DNA of 64,000 nucleotides from an uncultured bacterium (GCA_903847945.1 CAINEY010000011.1:62001-126000), one strand, 5' to 3'; positions 17,337 through 25,996 are shown, counted from the stretch's first letter. Notes: generated by a model from the sequence alone, not told the origin. Made by a program: numbers and translations.

Positions 17337-17951
17337 ATGAAAAAACTTATCGTTAGTTTACTGATTGCTGTTTTGGCTTTGAGCGGTTGTGCCAAACCGC
17401 AGCCCAAACCGGAGGATACCGTTAGCGAATTCTTAGATGCCTTTAAAACCGGAGAAATCACCGATTATGCTGCCTTCTTTGATGGAGATACCTCGGAGAT
17501 GGGTGATGATCCGTTCCAGTTCGACGCTGAAATGGGCGAAGAACTCGGCATGCAGATGATGAAACTCTTCCAGAGCTACTCCTATGAGATCGGCGAAGTC
17601 ACCATCGATGAAGACACCGCTGTGGTCAAAGTCATCTTCACGGGCATCGATGGCAAAGGCTTCTTCCAAGCCTGGTTCACCCAGTACTTCATGGAAGCCA
17701 TGCAGTTGGCCCTCAGCGGAGCCGAACAAGCCGAAATCGAACAGTTAGCCGTAGATCTGTTTGTGGAACTCTCGGAAGACTTGCCGACCGACAAAGTCAT
17801 CACCGTTGACGTAGAAATGGTGAAAGTCGAGAAAGTCTGGAAGATCGTCCTCGACGAAGAAGATTTCGATCTCTTTGACGGAATGAGCGGGGGACTGCTC
17901 AGCGGACTCATGGAGATGGGCGACAGCGTCGATCCCGGAACCGACGAATAA
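17337..17951 (+). CDS. Secreted lipoprotein of unknown function
   Basis: From ATG 17337 (GGGGAG at 17328-17333) the protein has 204 residues. A signal peptide with lipobox LSGC ends at about residue 20, so it should be lipid-anchored on the outer face of the membrane. The rest is acidic, with a NTF2/DUF-like pattern of alternating helices and strands, but I cannot name the family. It lies 51 bases after rmlB and may be read through from that operon; no good promoter was found. Confidence 0.8.
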   Translation: MKKLIVSLLIAVLALSGCAKPQPKPEDTVSEFLDAFKTGEITDYAAFFDGDTSEMGDDPFQFDAEMGEELGMQMMKLFQSYSYEIGEVTIDEDTAVVKVIFTGIDGKGFFQAWFTQYFMEAMQLALSGAEQAEIEQLAVDLFVELSEDLPTDKVITVDVEMVKVEKVWKIVLDEEDFDLFDGMSGGLLSGLMEMGDSVDPGTDE

Positions 17952-17998
17952 TTGACACGCCTATTAGTTGATTTTAACTGATAGAAGTAGAATAAAAG

Positions 17999-18040
17999 GA
18001 AGTTGTTCTCATTCTTGTGAGTTAGAACGGCTTCTTTTTT
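17999..18040 (+). terminator. Terminator after the lipoprotein gene
   Basis: GAAGTTGTTCT (17999-18009) pairs with AGAACGGCTTC (18024-18034, two G-U pairs) and six T follow. Confidence 0.75.
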
Positions 18041-18084
18041 CGATTTATCAAACAAATATCGGGTATATTATCCTTAAAAAAAAG

Positions 18085-18113
18085 TAGACAAAGGTATACT
18101 ATAGGCGTATAGT
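18085..18113 (+). promoter_or_regulatory. Promoter of the Fn3-like protein gene
   Basis: TAGACA (18085-18090) and TATAGT (18108-18113) are 17 bases apart. The start codon is at 18153 after AAAGGGGA. Confidence 0.6.
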
Positions 18114-18152
18114 GAAGCCAGAAATCAACCTTTGAGTTGAAAGGGGATCCCT

Positions 18153-18767
18153 ATGCGCACTCGGAAAACCCTCTTCGCCCTCCTGATGGTCTGTTGGTTG
18201 GGCATCACCGAATTCACCTCGATCCATGCGGCTTCCTTGGCGCTTCCACTGATCAGTGCAAGCATTAACGGCACCACCGTGGTCCTCAACTACAACAGCA
18301 CCTCCAAAGTCAGCGGGTACGAAGTCAGTGTATCCAATCAAGGGGCAGCCAGCAAAATCATTTATACCGGATCCAAGACCTCGGTTTCTGTGACCAAAGT
18401 CGCCATTGGCTCAACGCTGGTGTTCAGAGTGCGAAGCTATACCGAAGTTAAAAAAGTCAAATCCTACTCCGACCCGGTCACCTTGACCGTCGAGGTTAAA
18501 TTGAGTGCGCCGGTTCTCTTGGGTAAACTCAGTAAATCCGTCGTATCGCTCAGTTGGGCCAAGGTCACCGGAGCCAAAGGGTATGAGGTCTATCGCTCAA
18601 CTTCCTACGCCGGAACCTACACCCTGGTAAAAACCGCAACCACCCTCAAATTCAGTGAGAAACTGGGAGTCGGGGTCAAAGCTTACTACAAGATCCGTTC
18701 CTACATCACTGTCAACGGAAAGAAAGTCTACAGCGACTACTCCAACATCGTTCTGATCACCAACTAA
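18153..18767 (+). CDS. Secreted protein with two fibronectin type III-like repeats
   Basis: This 204-residue protein has a basic N-terminus and a hydrophobic signal peptide (about residues 5-25, cleavage likely after SIHAA). Two beta-sandwich repeats follow (about 30-112 and 115-204). Each ends in a similar motif: FRVRSYTEV..KSYSDPV and YKIRSYITV..KVYSDYS. The pattern matches bacterial Fn3 domains. There is no membrane anchor or sortase motif, so it is probably released or bound to the cell wall. It is flanked by its own promoter and terminator. Its binding partner is unknown. Confidence 0.75.
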   Translation: MRTRKTLFALLMVCWLGITEFTSIHAASLALPLISASINGTTVVLNYNSTSKVSGYEVSVSNQGAASKIIYTGSKTSVSVTKVAIGSTLVFRVRSYTEVKKVKSYSDPVTLTVEVKLSAPVLLGKLSKSVVSLSWAKVTGAKGYEVYRSTSYAGTYTLVKTATTLKFSEKLGVGVKAYYKIRSYITVNGKKVYSDYSNIVLITN

Positions 18768-18793
18768 AAACGTCTCCTCAGAGACGTTTTTTT
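18766..18793. terminator. Bidirectional terminator
   Basis: AAAAACGTCTC (18766-18776) pairs with GAGACGTTTTT (18781-18791). It serves the Fn3 gene and the convergent lplA. Confidence 0.85.
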
Positions 18794-19769
18794 AAGCATT
18801 CCCTTGCGTTTCCAGGGCGGTGATCAATTGAGCCAGATCACTGGCGTGACGCGGATCATCGAAGGCTTTTAAACGCTCGACAATGGCTTTCTCAGTTCCC
18901 GGGATTCCATTCAAGTGATCTTGGAGATCGCTGATCCATTGCGTATCCATCGCATCGGACCACAGGGAGTTCTTGACGATGATTCCGTTTTCGATCTCAA
19001 ACATCCATTTGATGCAGCCAAAATCGAAGCACTCGTCAAAAGTCAGGTTCTCTTTGGCGGCCAGCGGTAAGAGCCACTGAGGACTGGCGTATTGGGTCAT
19101 GTAGGCATCGGCTTCCTTAAGCGGTAACTCCAGGTGGACGCCTTGAACGCCACTGTAGGATTCCGCAGCCTTAAACAGCAGCGCTTTAAGGGAGGGGATG
19201 TCGATGGTGATGAGTTCGCTGAGGTTAACGATGCGAGCAGCCACCGACGTCACGTTTTTGCGTTTAAGCTTCTTGGGGTTGACGTTAAGGTACTTGGGAA
19301 GCTTGGCTTTATCGACACTGACCAAGAGGGTTCCGTGATGCAGGTGTTTGTCTTTACTGTGCGCAAAGGCATTGCCAGAGACTTTGGCTCCGTCGATCTC
19401 GATGTCGTTGCGTCCGTTGACCTGAGCGTTGACTCCGGCATTGCGTAAGGCCAACGCAATCATCTCCATCTGTCGGGGAATCGAAAAAAGTTCTCCGGCG
19501 GCGATGAAGGTGAAATTCAAATTACCCAAATCATGATAAACGGCACCGCCTCCCGAAGAACGTCGGGCTAGGGTTCCATGATCGTTGTTGAGGGCTTCCA
19601 GATGCACTTCGGTCGGGGCGTGCTGATTCTTTCCGATAACGACGGTGTGCGCGTTCTGCCAGAGGTAAAAGCGTAAGGTATCAGGTGGACAGGTTTCCAA
19701 GAGGTAGGCTTCCACCCCTAAGTTCTGATAGGGATTAAAGGATGAGGATTCGTAGAGTTCGAGTTTCAT
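18792..19769 (-). CDS. lplA: Lipoate-protein ligase A
   Basis: From ATG 19769 the protein has 325 residues, the normal length for bacterial LplA with a C-terminal accessory domain. The family motif RRSSGGGAVYHDLGNLNF and the GRNDIEIDGAKVSGNA loop are present, with the adenylate lysine in DGAKVSG. It activates lipoate with ATP and attaches it to carrier lysines such as K59 of GcvH in this window. AAGGAG (19777-19782) fixes the start. An in-frame ATG at 19790 lies inside the -10 element (19789-19794) and is not the start. Confidence 0.95.
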   Translation of the reverse strand: MKLELYESSSFNPYQNLGVEAYLLETCPPDTLRFYLWQNAHTVVIGKNQHAPTEVHLEALNNDHGTLARRSSGGGAVYHDLGNLNFTFIAAGELFSIPRQMEMIALALRNAGVNAQVNGRNDIEIDGAKVSGNAFAHSKDKHLHHGTLLVSVDKAKLPKYLNVNPKKLKRKNVTSVAARIVNLSELITIDIPSLKALLFKAAESYSGVQGVHLELPLKEADAYMTQYASPQWLLPLAAKENLTFDECFDFGCIKWMFEIENGIIVKNSLWSDAMDTQWISDLQDHLNGIPGTEKAIVERLKAFDDPRHASDLAQLITALETQGNA

Positions 19770-19788
19770 GCGGATTCTCCTTGGCGTC

Positions 19789-19794
19789 ATTATA
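19789..19794 (-). promoter_or_regulatory. -10 element of lplA
   Basis: TATAAT on the minus strand, 19 bases before the ATG at 19769, with a normal ribosome site between. Confidence 0.5.
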
Positions 19795-19848
19795 TAGAAC
19801 AGGGGACACTTTCACAAGCACAGTTCTCTGAGGTGTAACGCATGCGAA

Positions 19849-19877
19849 GTGACAAAATCATCAGGCTTGGGTATACT
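19849..19877 (+). promoter_or_regulatory. Promoter of the glutaredoxin-like gene
   Basis: GTGACA (19849-19854) and TATACT (19872-19877) are 17 bases apart; AAGGAG follows and the start is ATG 19900. Confidence 0.6.
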
Positions 19878-19899
19878 AAAACCCAAGAAGGAGTCGTGT

Positions 19900-20166
19900 A
19901 TGGCTAAACTCACCTTGTTTCATCTGGAACGTTGTCCCTATTGCATCCAAGCCCGTCAGTACCTCCAAGAACTGCAGGCCCAGGATCCGCGTTATGCCTC
20001 CGTCACCATCGAACTCATCGATGAACGCAAAAACAAAGCCCTGGCGGATGCACATGATTATTACCTGGTTCCCACCTTCTATTTGGGATCGCAAAAGCTT
20101 TTCGAAGGGATCATGACTAAAGCCGACGTTCAAGACGTCCTCGAGAAAGCTCTGAGTACCCACTAA
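19900..20166 (+). CDS. Glutaredoxin-like / thioredoxin-fold protein
   Basis: This 88-residue protein has the redox motif CPYC at about residues 11-14 (ERCPYCIQA) and the cis-proline of the thioredoxin fold in VPTFY. It is likely a cytoplasmic dithiol-disulfide exchange protein. AAGGAG upstream fixes ATG 19900; the longer in-frame ATG at 19849 lies in the promoter. It has its own promoter and terminator. Confidence 0.88.
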   Translation: MAKLTLFHLERCPYCIQARQYLQELQAQDPRYASVTIELIDERKNKALADAHDYYLVPTFYLGSQKLFEGIMTKADVQDVLEKALSTH

Positions 20167-20189
20167 ACAGACCATTCGGTCTGTTTTTT
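20165..20189 (+). terminator. Terminator after the glutaredoxin-like gene
   Basis: AAACAGACC (20165-20173) pairs with GGTCTGTTT (20178-20186), then T residues. Confidence 0.85.
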
Positions 20190-20230
20190 ATGAGTGCACT
20201 CGGGGAGAAGCGCCTGAAAGTGCGGATATT

Positions 20231-20239
20231 TGGTATACT
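20231..20239 (+). promoter_or_regulatory. Extended -10 of GNAT operon, leaderless geometry
   Basis: TGG-TATACT is followed by eight bases and the ATG at 20248. No ribosome site is present between them. Confidence 0.55.
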
Positions 20240-20247
20240 GAAAGTGT

Positions 20248-20688
20248 ATGAATTTCATGAAGCGGCATCGCATCACCGACGGGGAGATTATTCTCGAACT
20301 AACCGGTAAACACGTGGATCCGGACCCCAACGGTTGGGGAACGTCCTACATCTACGACATCGAAGCCAACGGAAAAATCGTGGGCCGTTGTGATCTGCGC
20401 TTGGGAGAAACCCCGACCTTAGATCTGGCTGGACACATCGGGTATGCGGTGTACTTGCCTTATCGCGGGCACCATTACGCCGCTAAGGCTTGTGTGTTGC
20501 TGTTTGATGAAGCCAAACGCTTCGGGATGAAACGCCTGATCATCACGTGCAACACCGACAATCTGGCCTCTTATCGCACTTGCGAGTTGGCGGGATGTAC
20601 GTTCATCAAAACCGAACTGGTCCCCAAAGACCATGAACTTTACCTTCAAGGTGACCGTGAAAAGGCCATCTTCATCAAGACCCTCTAA
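20248..20688 (+). CDS. GNAT-family N-acetyltransferase
   Basis: This 146-residue protein has the GNAT core, with the acetyl-CoA loop at LPYRGHHYAAKA (about residues 70-82) and the C-terminal strand CNTDNLASYRTCELAGC. The acceptor is unknown. It heads a unit with a PHP phosphatase, cardiolipin synthase and patatin. The start is ATG 20248 or 20257; the promoter geometry makes a leaderless mRNA from 20248 likely. Confidence 0.82.
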   Translation: MNFMKRHRITDGEIILELTGKHVDPDPNGWGTSYIYDIEANGKIVGRCDLRLGETPTLDLAGHIGYAVYLPYRGHHYAAKACVLLFDEAKRFGMKRLIITCNTDNLASYRTCELAGCTFIKTELVPKDHELYLQGDREKAIFIKTL

Positions 20689-20696
20689 GGAGCCCA

Positions 20697-21470
20697 ATGG
20701 ACGCCAATTATCACACGCACACTTATCGCTGCGGACATGCCCGCGGATCAGATGAACAATACGTCAAAGCGGCCATCGATGCCGGATTTAAGATCCTGGG
20801 CTTTTCGGATCACGCTCCTTACAAAGGCATCCACATCCCCAGTGATCGCATGGATATGGAGCATCTCGAAGGGTACTTGTCCTGTTTGGAAGCGTTGCGA
20901 GAAAAATACAGGGACCAAATCGACATCAAGATCGGCTTTGAAATCGAGTACTTTCCGTTTTTAGTCGATCATTACAAGAAACTCCTCGAACGGGCGGATT
21001 ACCTCATCGTCGGACAACATAACCCCACCTTCCTCGACAACGACCTGGATCTTTACGCCGGTGAAGCCGAGATCGAAACGTATGGTGATCTGATCGTTCA
21101 AGCCATCGAGAGCGGCTTGGTGTCGATCGTTGCCCATCCCGATTACTTCATGGTCGGACGACGCAGCTGGCCAGCCAATGGGGACGCAGTTGCGCATCGC
21201 ATTGCGGAAGCCGCGGCCCGTTGCCAGGTTCCGCTGGAAATCAATCTTAACGGCTTGCGCTATGGAACCAAGATGATTGATGGTCAAACCGCGCACCTGT
21301 ATCCCTATCGCCGATTTTGGGAGATCGTCGCCCAACACCCCGTTACCTGCATTTATGGGGTCGATGCGCATCATCCGACCACCCTGATGGAGAAAGAACG
21401 CGTGCTTACCGTCAATCAGATCCTGGCGGATCTGCCGTTGACCATCATTGAGAACTACCGACTGCCATGA
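20697..21470 (+). CDS. PHP-domain histidinol-phosphatase-like protein
   Basis: This 257-residue PHP protein begins NYHTHTYRCGHARG, matching HisJ-type histidinol-phosphate phosphatases (usual length about 260-270). Further metal-site histidines and acids are in SDHAPY, GFEIEY, GQHN, AHPDYF and DAHHP. It hydrolyses a phosphate ester; histidinol phosphate is the best guess, but no other his genes are present. AAGGAG precedes the ATG. It overlaps the cardiolipin synthase by four bases. Confidence 0.85.
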   Translation: MDANYHTHTYRCGHARGSDEQYVKAAIDAGFKILGFSDHAPYKGIHIPSDRMDMEHLEGYLSCLEALREKYRDQIDIKIGFEIEYFPFLVDHYKKLLERADYLIVGQHNPTFLDNDLDLYAGEAEIETYGDLIVQAIESGLVSIVAHPDYFMVGRRSWPANGDAVAHRIAEAAARCQVPLEINLNGLRYGTKMIDGQTAHLYPYRRFWEIVAQHPVTCIYGVDAHHPTTLMEKERVLTVNQILADLPLTIIENYRLP

Positions 21471-22984
21471 AACTGCTCAAACGCTTGACCTCCAAACCCG
21501 CTATCATCAGCTTTCTGGTGCTCTTCCAGCTCTTTTTGGTGTATGTAGCCTTATATCAGCTGACGGCGTGGATTCCGATCTTGTACTTCTTCTTCGTGGC
21601 CATTGCGTTTGCGTTGTCTGTCTACATCATCTCCTTGGAGATCAATCCCTCCTACAAGCTCTCCTGGGTCTTCATGATCCTCAGTTTTCCCCTGATCGGC
21701 GTCACCAATTACCTCTTGTTTGGAGGACGTAAAGTCCCCAAAGACTTGCGGACCGGGGTCAATCAGCTCTCGCTGGATAAGACTCCGCTCTTGGTCCAGG
21801 ATCCGGTGGTTTTGGATGATCTGATCACCCATTGCCCGCGGGCTACCAAAGGCACCCATTACCTCCTCAAGAACACGGATTACCCGGTCTACAACGACTC
21901 TAAAGTCACTTATTACCCCACCGGAGAAACCAAATACGCTGCGCTGTTGGACGAACTCGCCAAAGCTGAACGCTTCATCTTCTTAGAGTACTTCATCGTC
22001 AAAGAAGGGGAGATGCTAACAACGATCGTCAACCTCTTGCGTGAGAAAGCGGCTCAAGGTGTGGAAATCAAACTCATCTTCGATGACTTCGGAGCCATCC
22101 ATTTACCCAAGTCCTTCAAAACTCAACTGAAGTCCTATGGAATCGATGTCTACTTCTTCAACCCCATCCGACCGATCTTGGCCATCTACATGAATAACCG
22201 CGATCACCGCAAGATCGCCGTGATCGACGGGAAAGTCGGTTTCATCGGCGGCATCAACTTAGCCGATGAATACATCAACGTCATCTCCCGTTTTGGTCAT
22301 TGGAAAGACACGGCCATCAAAGTAGAAGGCAATGCGGTCTTTGGACTCAGTGTGATGTTCTTGCATTTCTGGCGCCACCTCTCCAAACAACCTGTGGACT
22401 TCGAAGCGTACCGGGTCCAATGTGATCCTCAACCGGATGGGTTCGTCCAGCTCTTTGCGGACTCTCCGACGGATGAAGAACTGGTGGCTGAACATGCCCA
22501 CCTCAACCTCATCAACGAAGCCCGCCGCACCCTCTACATCATGACCCCTTATCTGGTCATTGGCCATGAGATGCTGACGTCGCTGATTCTGTCGGCCAAG
22601 TCTGGGGTCGACGTGCGGATCCTCGTCCCTCACATCCCCGATAAGTGGTATGTACTGGCGGTCACCCGCTCCAACTATGAGATGCTGATCAAAGCCGGCG
22701 TACGCATTTACGAATACACCCCGGGCTTCGTCCATGGGAAAGTCATGCTGATTGATGATCAGATGGCGATCGTGGGGACCTCGAATCTGGACTTCCGCAG
22801 CTATTACATGCACTTTGAATGCGGCGCACTCATCAGTAAGTCCGCAAGTCTGCTTGACATGAAACGCGACTTCTTGGATACTTTAAAGGTGTCTGAAGAG
22901 ATTTCGTACGAGATGACACAAAAGGTCCACCCGTTGGTGCGCTTGGGCCGTATGTTACTTAACGTCTTTAATGGCGTCTTATAG
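21467..22984 (+). CDS. cls: Cardiolipin synthase (PLD family)
   Basis: This 505-residue membrane enzyme has two or three N-terminal membrane helices (about residues 12-85, the second part matching the PLDc_N segment with PLIGVTNYLLFGG). Two phospholipase D HKD motifs follow, HRKIAVID and HGKVMLID, each with a downstream IGG or GTSN. It condenses two phosphatidylglycerols to cardiolipin. ATGA overlap with the PHP gene indicates coupling. Confidence 0.95.
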   Translation: MKLLKRLTSKPAIISFLVLFQLFLVYVALYQLTAWIPILYFFFVAIAFALSVYIISLEINPSYKLSWVFMILSFPLIGVTNYLLFGGRKVPKDLRTGVNQLSLDKTPLLVQDPVVLDDLITHCPRATKGTHYLLKNTDYPVYNDSKVTYYPTGETKYAALLDELAKAERFIFLEYFIVKEGEMLTTIVNLLREKAAQGVEIKLIFDDFGAIHLPKSFKTQLKSYGIDVYFFNPIRPILAIYMNNRDHRKIAVIDGKVGFIGGINLADEYINVISRFGHWKDTAIKVEGNAVFGLSVMFLHFWRHLSKQPVDFEAYRVQCDPQPDGFVQLFADSPTDEELVAEHAHLNLINEARRTLYIMTPYLVIGHEMLTSLILSAKSGVDVRILVPHIPDKWYVLAVTRSNYEMLIKAGVRIYEYTPGFVHGKVMLIDDQMAIVGTSNLDFRSYYMHFECGALISKSASLLDMKRDFLDTLKVSEEISYEMTQKVHPLVRLGRMLLNVFNGVL

Positions 22985-22994
22985 GGAGAAGGGT

Positions 22995-23843
22995 ATGAAA
23001 AAAGGGTTAGTGCTGGAAGGCGGCGGATTACGCGGAGCTTATACGGCCGGCGTCTGTGCCTGGATGGTTCAACAAGGCATCGAGTTTGATGTGCATCTAG
23101 GAATCTCCTCGGGAGCCATGTTTGCGATCGGAACGGCCATGAAAGACTTGGACCTCATCTACGGGATGGGCGTCAAGTACGCGCAAGACAAACACATCAT
23201 CGGCGTCGAATCGATGCTGAAGACCGGACGTCCGGTCAATTACACGTACCTCTTTGAGGTCATCCTCAAACAAAAACTGGGACTCAGTGCGACCAAGATC
23301 CGGGCCATCAAGCCGTTGGTCGAGTACGGGGTCTACAGTTTGGATAATCAGAAGACGGAATTTATCACGCACCACCAAACCGATGATGAGCTATTACTAC
23401 TCAAAGCGGCGACGGTCTTGCCGATCGCCGGCGCCGATGTCAAGATCGGCAAACGTTTGTATATGGACGGCGGAGTCACTACGATGATCCCCATCCGGCG
23501 GGCTCGTGAACTGGGCGTCGAGAAGATGATCGTCGTCACCACCAAAGCCGATAACTTCGTTCGCAAAGACAATGCCCCCTTGACCCAGTTCATGCTGGAT
23601 GTGCTCTACCGCAAATACAAACGCCTCTTGCGCGAATTCCGTGAACGCAAAGATGTCTACAACGGCGAAATGGCGGAAGTCAAACGCTTGGCTGCGGAAG
23701 GTCCGGTGCTCTGGATCCATCCCTCCAAAGACTTTGGCGCCAAACGGTTCAAAGCGACTCCGGAACAGATCCAAGGCATGTATGACTTGGGTCAAGCGGA
23801 TTGCGATACCCGCAAAGACGAAATCCTGAATTTCTTCAAGTAA
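22995..23843 (+). CDS. Patatin-like phospholipase
   Basis: From ATG 22995 (GGGAGAAGGG upstream) the protein has 282 residues. The oxyanion loop GGGLRGAYTAG is at about 9-19, the nucleophile elbow GISSGA near residue 40 and the catalytic Asp in DGG near 160. It is a serine acyl hydrolase, probably acting on phospholipid. Placement after cls points to membrane lipid turnover. An earlier in-frame ATG (22971) inside cls has no ribosome site. Confidence 0.93.
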   Translation: MKKGLVLEGGGLRGAYTAGVCAWMVQQGIEFDVHLGISSGAMFAIGTAMKDLDLIYGMGVKYAQDKHIIGVESMLKTGRPVNYTYLFEVILKQKLGLSATKIRAIKPLVEYGVYSLDNQKTEFITHHQTDDELLLLKAATVLPIAGADVKIGKRLYMDGGVTTMIPIRRARELGVEKMIVVTTKADNFVRKDNAPLTQFMLDVLYRKYKRLLREFRERKDVYNGEMAEVKRLAAEGPVLWIHPSKDFGAKRFKATPEQIQGMYDLGQADCDTRKDEILNFFK

Positions 23844-23869
23844 AAGAAAACCTGATCGGTTTTCTTTTT
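23843..23869 (+). terminator. Terminator after the patatin gene
   Basis: AAAGAAAACC (23843-23852) pairs with GGTTTTCTTT (23858-23867), then TTT. Confidence 0.8.
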
Positions 23870-23884
23870 GTTGGGAGGTGACGT

Positions 23885-24256
23885 ATGGTCGGTGAAAAGG
23901 CCTTCTTCAACCGCATGCCGCAGGCTTACCCCCTCTACACTGCGCTCAAACGCACGGTGCTTTCCCGTCAACCCGACAGTGTGATCGTGATCCAGAAAAG
24001 CCAGATTGCCTTTAAAAACAAGCATCCTTTTATGATGGTGTGGTTACCCATCCGAACCATCAAAGATCGACCCTCGATCTACATCGTCGTTTCCTTTGGA
24101 CTCGATCGGGCCATTACCCATCCTCGCATCATCCAAGGGGTTCAGACGACTCCTCAACGCATCATGCATCACACCCTCATCAGTGATCCTGCGCAGATCG
24201 ATGAAACCTTCTGTTCGTGGATCGATGAAAGTGCTTACTTCGCCCGACATCACTAA
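23885..24256 (+). CDS. DUF5655-like protein
   Basis: This 123-residue soluble protein has the pattern of the DUF5655 family: F-x-R-M-P-x-A-Y-P-L-Y near the start, SQIAFKNKHPF in the middle and a C-terminal DETFCSWIDESAYFA. Its function is unknown. GGGAGGTG lies before the ATG. It sits just after the patatin terminator and has no obvious promoter, so it may depend on readthrough. Confidence 0.7.
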   Translation: MVGEKAFFNRMPQAYPLYTALKRTVLSRQPDSVIVIQKSQIAFKNKHPFMMVWLPIRTIKDRPSIYIVVSFGLDRAITHPRIIQGVQTTPQRIMHHTLISDPAQIDETFCSWIDESAYFARHH

Positions 24257-24284
24257 AAACCCGCTTCGAAGCGGGTTTCTTTAG
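24257..24284. terminator. Bidirectional terminator
   Basis: AAACCCGCTTC (24257-24267) pairs with GAAGCGGGTTT (24268-24278) and has T-rich flanks on both strands. It serves the DUF5655-like and rluA-family genes. Confidence 0.8.
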
Positions 24285-24916
24285 ATTGGTGGATTCCAAG
24301 AACTTGAGAAGTGAAGCATATCCTGAGTGATCGGATGAGGAAAACTTAACTCAATCGCCCATAGGGCTAGTTGTTGTCCGACTTTGGATGAGGGGTTGTA
24401 ACGCTGGTCGCCAACCAACGGACAACCTCGTGAGGCAAACTGCACCCGAATCTGATGGGATCGCCCGGTTTTGAGGTGAATGCGCACGTGGTGACGCGTT
24501 TCGTTAGAACGCAGAAATTCCCACGACAGTTCACAATACTTTCCGTGTTTAGCGTCCGTTACCCGAGAGGTGTTGGTTTTTTCGTCCTTGATCAAATAAT
24601 CGATCAAGGTGGATTGATTGGGTAAAGGACCTTCCACCACGGCTTCATAGGTTTTAATCATTTGATCGGTTCGGATGGCTTCGGAAAGCCGTGATGCGGC
24701 TTTGGAGGTCTTGGCGAAGACCACGACGCCACCAACCGGACGATCCAAGCGATGTACTAAACCTAGATAGACATTCCCAGGTTTCTGGTATTTCTCTTTG
24801 AGGTAAGCCTTCCCCATGGATAAAAGATCCAGATCTTTGGAGTCATCTTCCTGCATGGGGACATTGATGGGTTTTTCCACCACCAAGAGGTGGTTGTCTT
24901 CAAAGAGGATCTTCAT
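24281..24916 (-). CDS. RluA-family pseudouridine synthase
   Basis: This 211-residue protein has the catalytic motif HRLDRPVGGVV with the family aspartate, and the C-terminal HQIRVQFASRGCPLVGD. It lacks an N-terminal S4 domain and is short compared with RluC/RluD. It converts a uridine in rRNA or tRNA to pseudouridine; the target base cannot be told. It overlaps the methyltransferase gene by four bases. Confidence 0.9.
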   Translation of the reverse strand: MKILFEDNHLLVVEKPINVPMQEDDSKDLDLLSMGKAYLKEKYQKPGNVYLGLVHRLDRPVGGVVVFAKTSKAASRLSEAIRTDQMIKTYEAVVEGPLPNQSTLIDYLIKDEKTNTSRVTDAKHGKYCELSWEFLRSNETRHHVRIHLKTGRSHQIRVQFASRGCPLVGDQRYNPSSKVGQQLALWAIELSFPHPITQDMLHFSSSWNPPI

Positions 24917-25776
24917 TTGAACCGCAAGCGTCCTGTTAATCCACAGGGTAATGGGTGAGGTTGATGTTCAACCGGTAAAACGAGTTCACCGACTTCCAAG
25001 TCACCGTGAAGTGATCCAAAGGTGTTGATCAGGATCGCGTTAAGGTCGGTTTCAGAGAAGTTGGCAGCATACGTATTGAGCACCAGAAAGAGGGGATCGG
25101 GATCCAATAAGACCCGGCACAACTCCAAGAGTTCACCCAGCATCGTTTCAAACTTCCACAGTTGGCCATCTGGCCCGCGTCCATAGGCGGGAGGATCCAA
25201 GATGATGGCGTGATAGGTGTGTCCTCGGCGGATCTCGCGTTTGACGAAAGCCACCACATCATCCACCAAATAACGGATCGGAGCATCCGCGAGTCCGTTA
25301 AGTTCGGCATTGTGCTTGGCCCACTGCACCATGGCTTTGGAGGCATCCACATGCACAACACTGGCTCCGGCTTGAGCCGCGGCAATCGTGGCTCCACCGG
25401 TGTAGGCAAAGAGATTTAAGACTCGGACCGGACTTGATGACGAACCGATGTGTTCCTTGATCCAATGCCAATTGGTGGCTTGTTCGGGAAAGATCCCGAT
25501 GTGTTTGTGCGGCGTTAGGGCGACTTCAAAACGGGCTTCGCCTTGCGTGATCACCCATGTCTCGGGAAGTCCCTTGCGTGTCTTCCATTGTCCGCTTTTG
25601 CCTTCCGGAACATACCAAGCATCGGGATTCTTCCAGATAGGCGATAGACTTTCCAGAAACTGTTGGGCATTGCTTTCGGGTCGGCGTAAACGATATGGGC
25701 CGACCTGTTCCAGCTTCTCCCCGTTACCGGCGTCGATCACGCGATAGTCACTCCACAACACAGGTTCAATCTTCAT
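24913..25776 (-). CDS. Class I SAM-dependent methyltransferase (RlmI-like)
   Basis: This 287-residue protein has motif I NLFAYTGGATIAAA, an acidic DASKAMVQWAKHN and the DPPAYGRG catalytic loop, matching the RlmI/RlmK-like rRNA methyltransferase group but without a PUA domain. With the pseudouridine synthase it forms an RNA-modification operon. The ATG follows an extended -10 (TGG-TATACT) by exactly six bases, predicting a leaderless mRNA. Confidence 0.85.
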   Translation of the reverse strand: MKIEPVLWSDYRVIDAGNGEKLEQVGPYRLRRPESNAQQFLESLSPIWKNPDAWYVPEGKSGQWKTRKGLPETWVITQGEARFEVALTPHKHIGIFPEQATNWHWIKEHIGSSSSPVRVLNLFAYTGGATIAAAQAGASVVHVDASKAMVQWAKHNAELNGLADAPIRYLVDDVVAFVKREIRRGHTYHAIILDPPAYGRGPDGQLWKFETMLGELLELCRVLLDPDPLFLVLNTYAANFSETDLNAILINTFGSLHGDLEVGELVLPVEHQPHPLPCGLTGRLRFK

Positions 25777-25782
25777 GGTTCA

Positions 25783-25791
25783 AGTATACCA
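25783..25791 (-). promoter_or_regulatory. Extended -10, leaderless geometry, methyltransferase gene
   Basis: On the minus strand TGG-TATACT is followed by six bases (TGAACC) and ATG at 25776. Confidence 0.6.
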
Positions 25792-25830
25792 CAGGGATCT
25801 CTTGACCTATTAGAGCCTCCAATAATCCAT

Positions 25831-25853
25831 GAAAAAGACACCCTGAGGTGTCT
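25831..25853 (-). terminator. Terminator of tRNA-Gln
   Basis: On the minus strand AGACACC pairs with GGTGTCT around TCAG (25836-25853) and TTTTTC follows. Confidence 0.8.
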
Positions 25854-25864
25854 GTTTTGTTGAT

Positions 25865-25940
25865 TGGCTGGGGTACTAGGATTCGAACCTAGGAAATGCC
25901 AGAGTCAGAGTCTGGAGCCTTACCGCTTGGCGATACCCCA
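25865..25940 (-). tRNA. tRNA-Gln (anticodon CUG)
   Basis: On the minus strand the acceptor stem is TGGGGTA with TACCCCA. The anticodon stem CCAGA/TCTGG encloses the loop CTCTGAC, so the anticodon is CUG. The T arm (CCTAG-GTTCGAA-CTAGG type) is intact, the discriminator is G and CCA is encoded (25865-25867). U1-A72 is typical of tRNA-Gln. The gene is divergent from gltX and shares its promoter palindrome. Confidence 0.95.
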
Positions 25941-25966
25941 ATGCGTGGTGCATTACGTGCCCAAAT

Positions 25967-25976
25967 ATTATATAAT
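25967..25976. promoter_or_regulatory. Symmetric bidirectional -10 element (tRNA-Gln / gltX)
   Basis: ATTATATAAT is a perfect 10-bp palindrome containing TATAAT on the plus strand (25971-25976) and on the minus strand (25967-25972). The plus hexamer is 20 bases before gltX; the minus hexamer is 26 bases before the tRNA 5' end. Confidence 0.6.
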
Positions 25977-25996
25977 AAGCCTCGGAGATTTGTCCA

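Noticed and set aside
17952-17980. TTGACA with TAACTG 17 bases later as promoter of a small RNA ending at the 18040 terminator
   Set aside because: The -10 is poor and the product would be only about 55 bases; the terminator is better explained by the upstream lipoprotein gene.
19788-19790. ATG 19790 as lplA start
   Set aside because: It lies inside the TATAAT -10 element; ATG 19769 has a proper AAGGAG.
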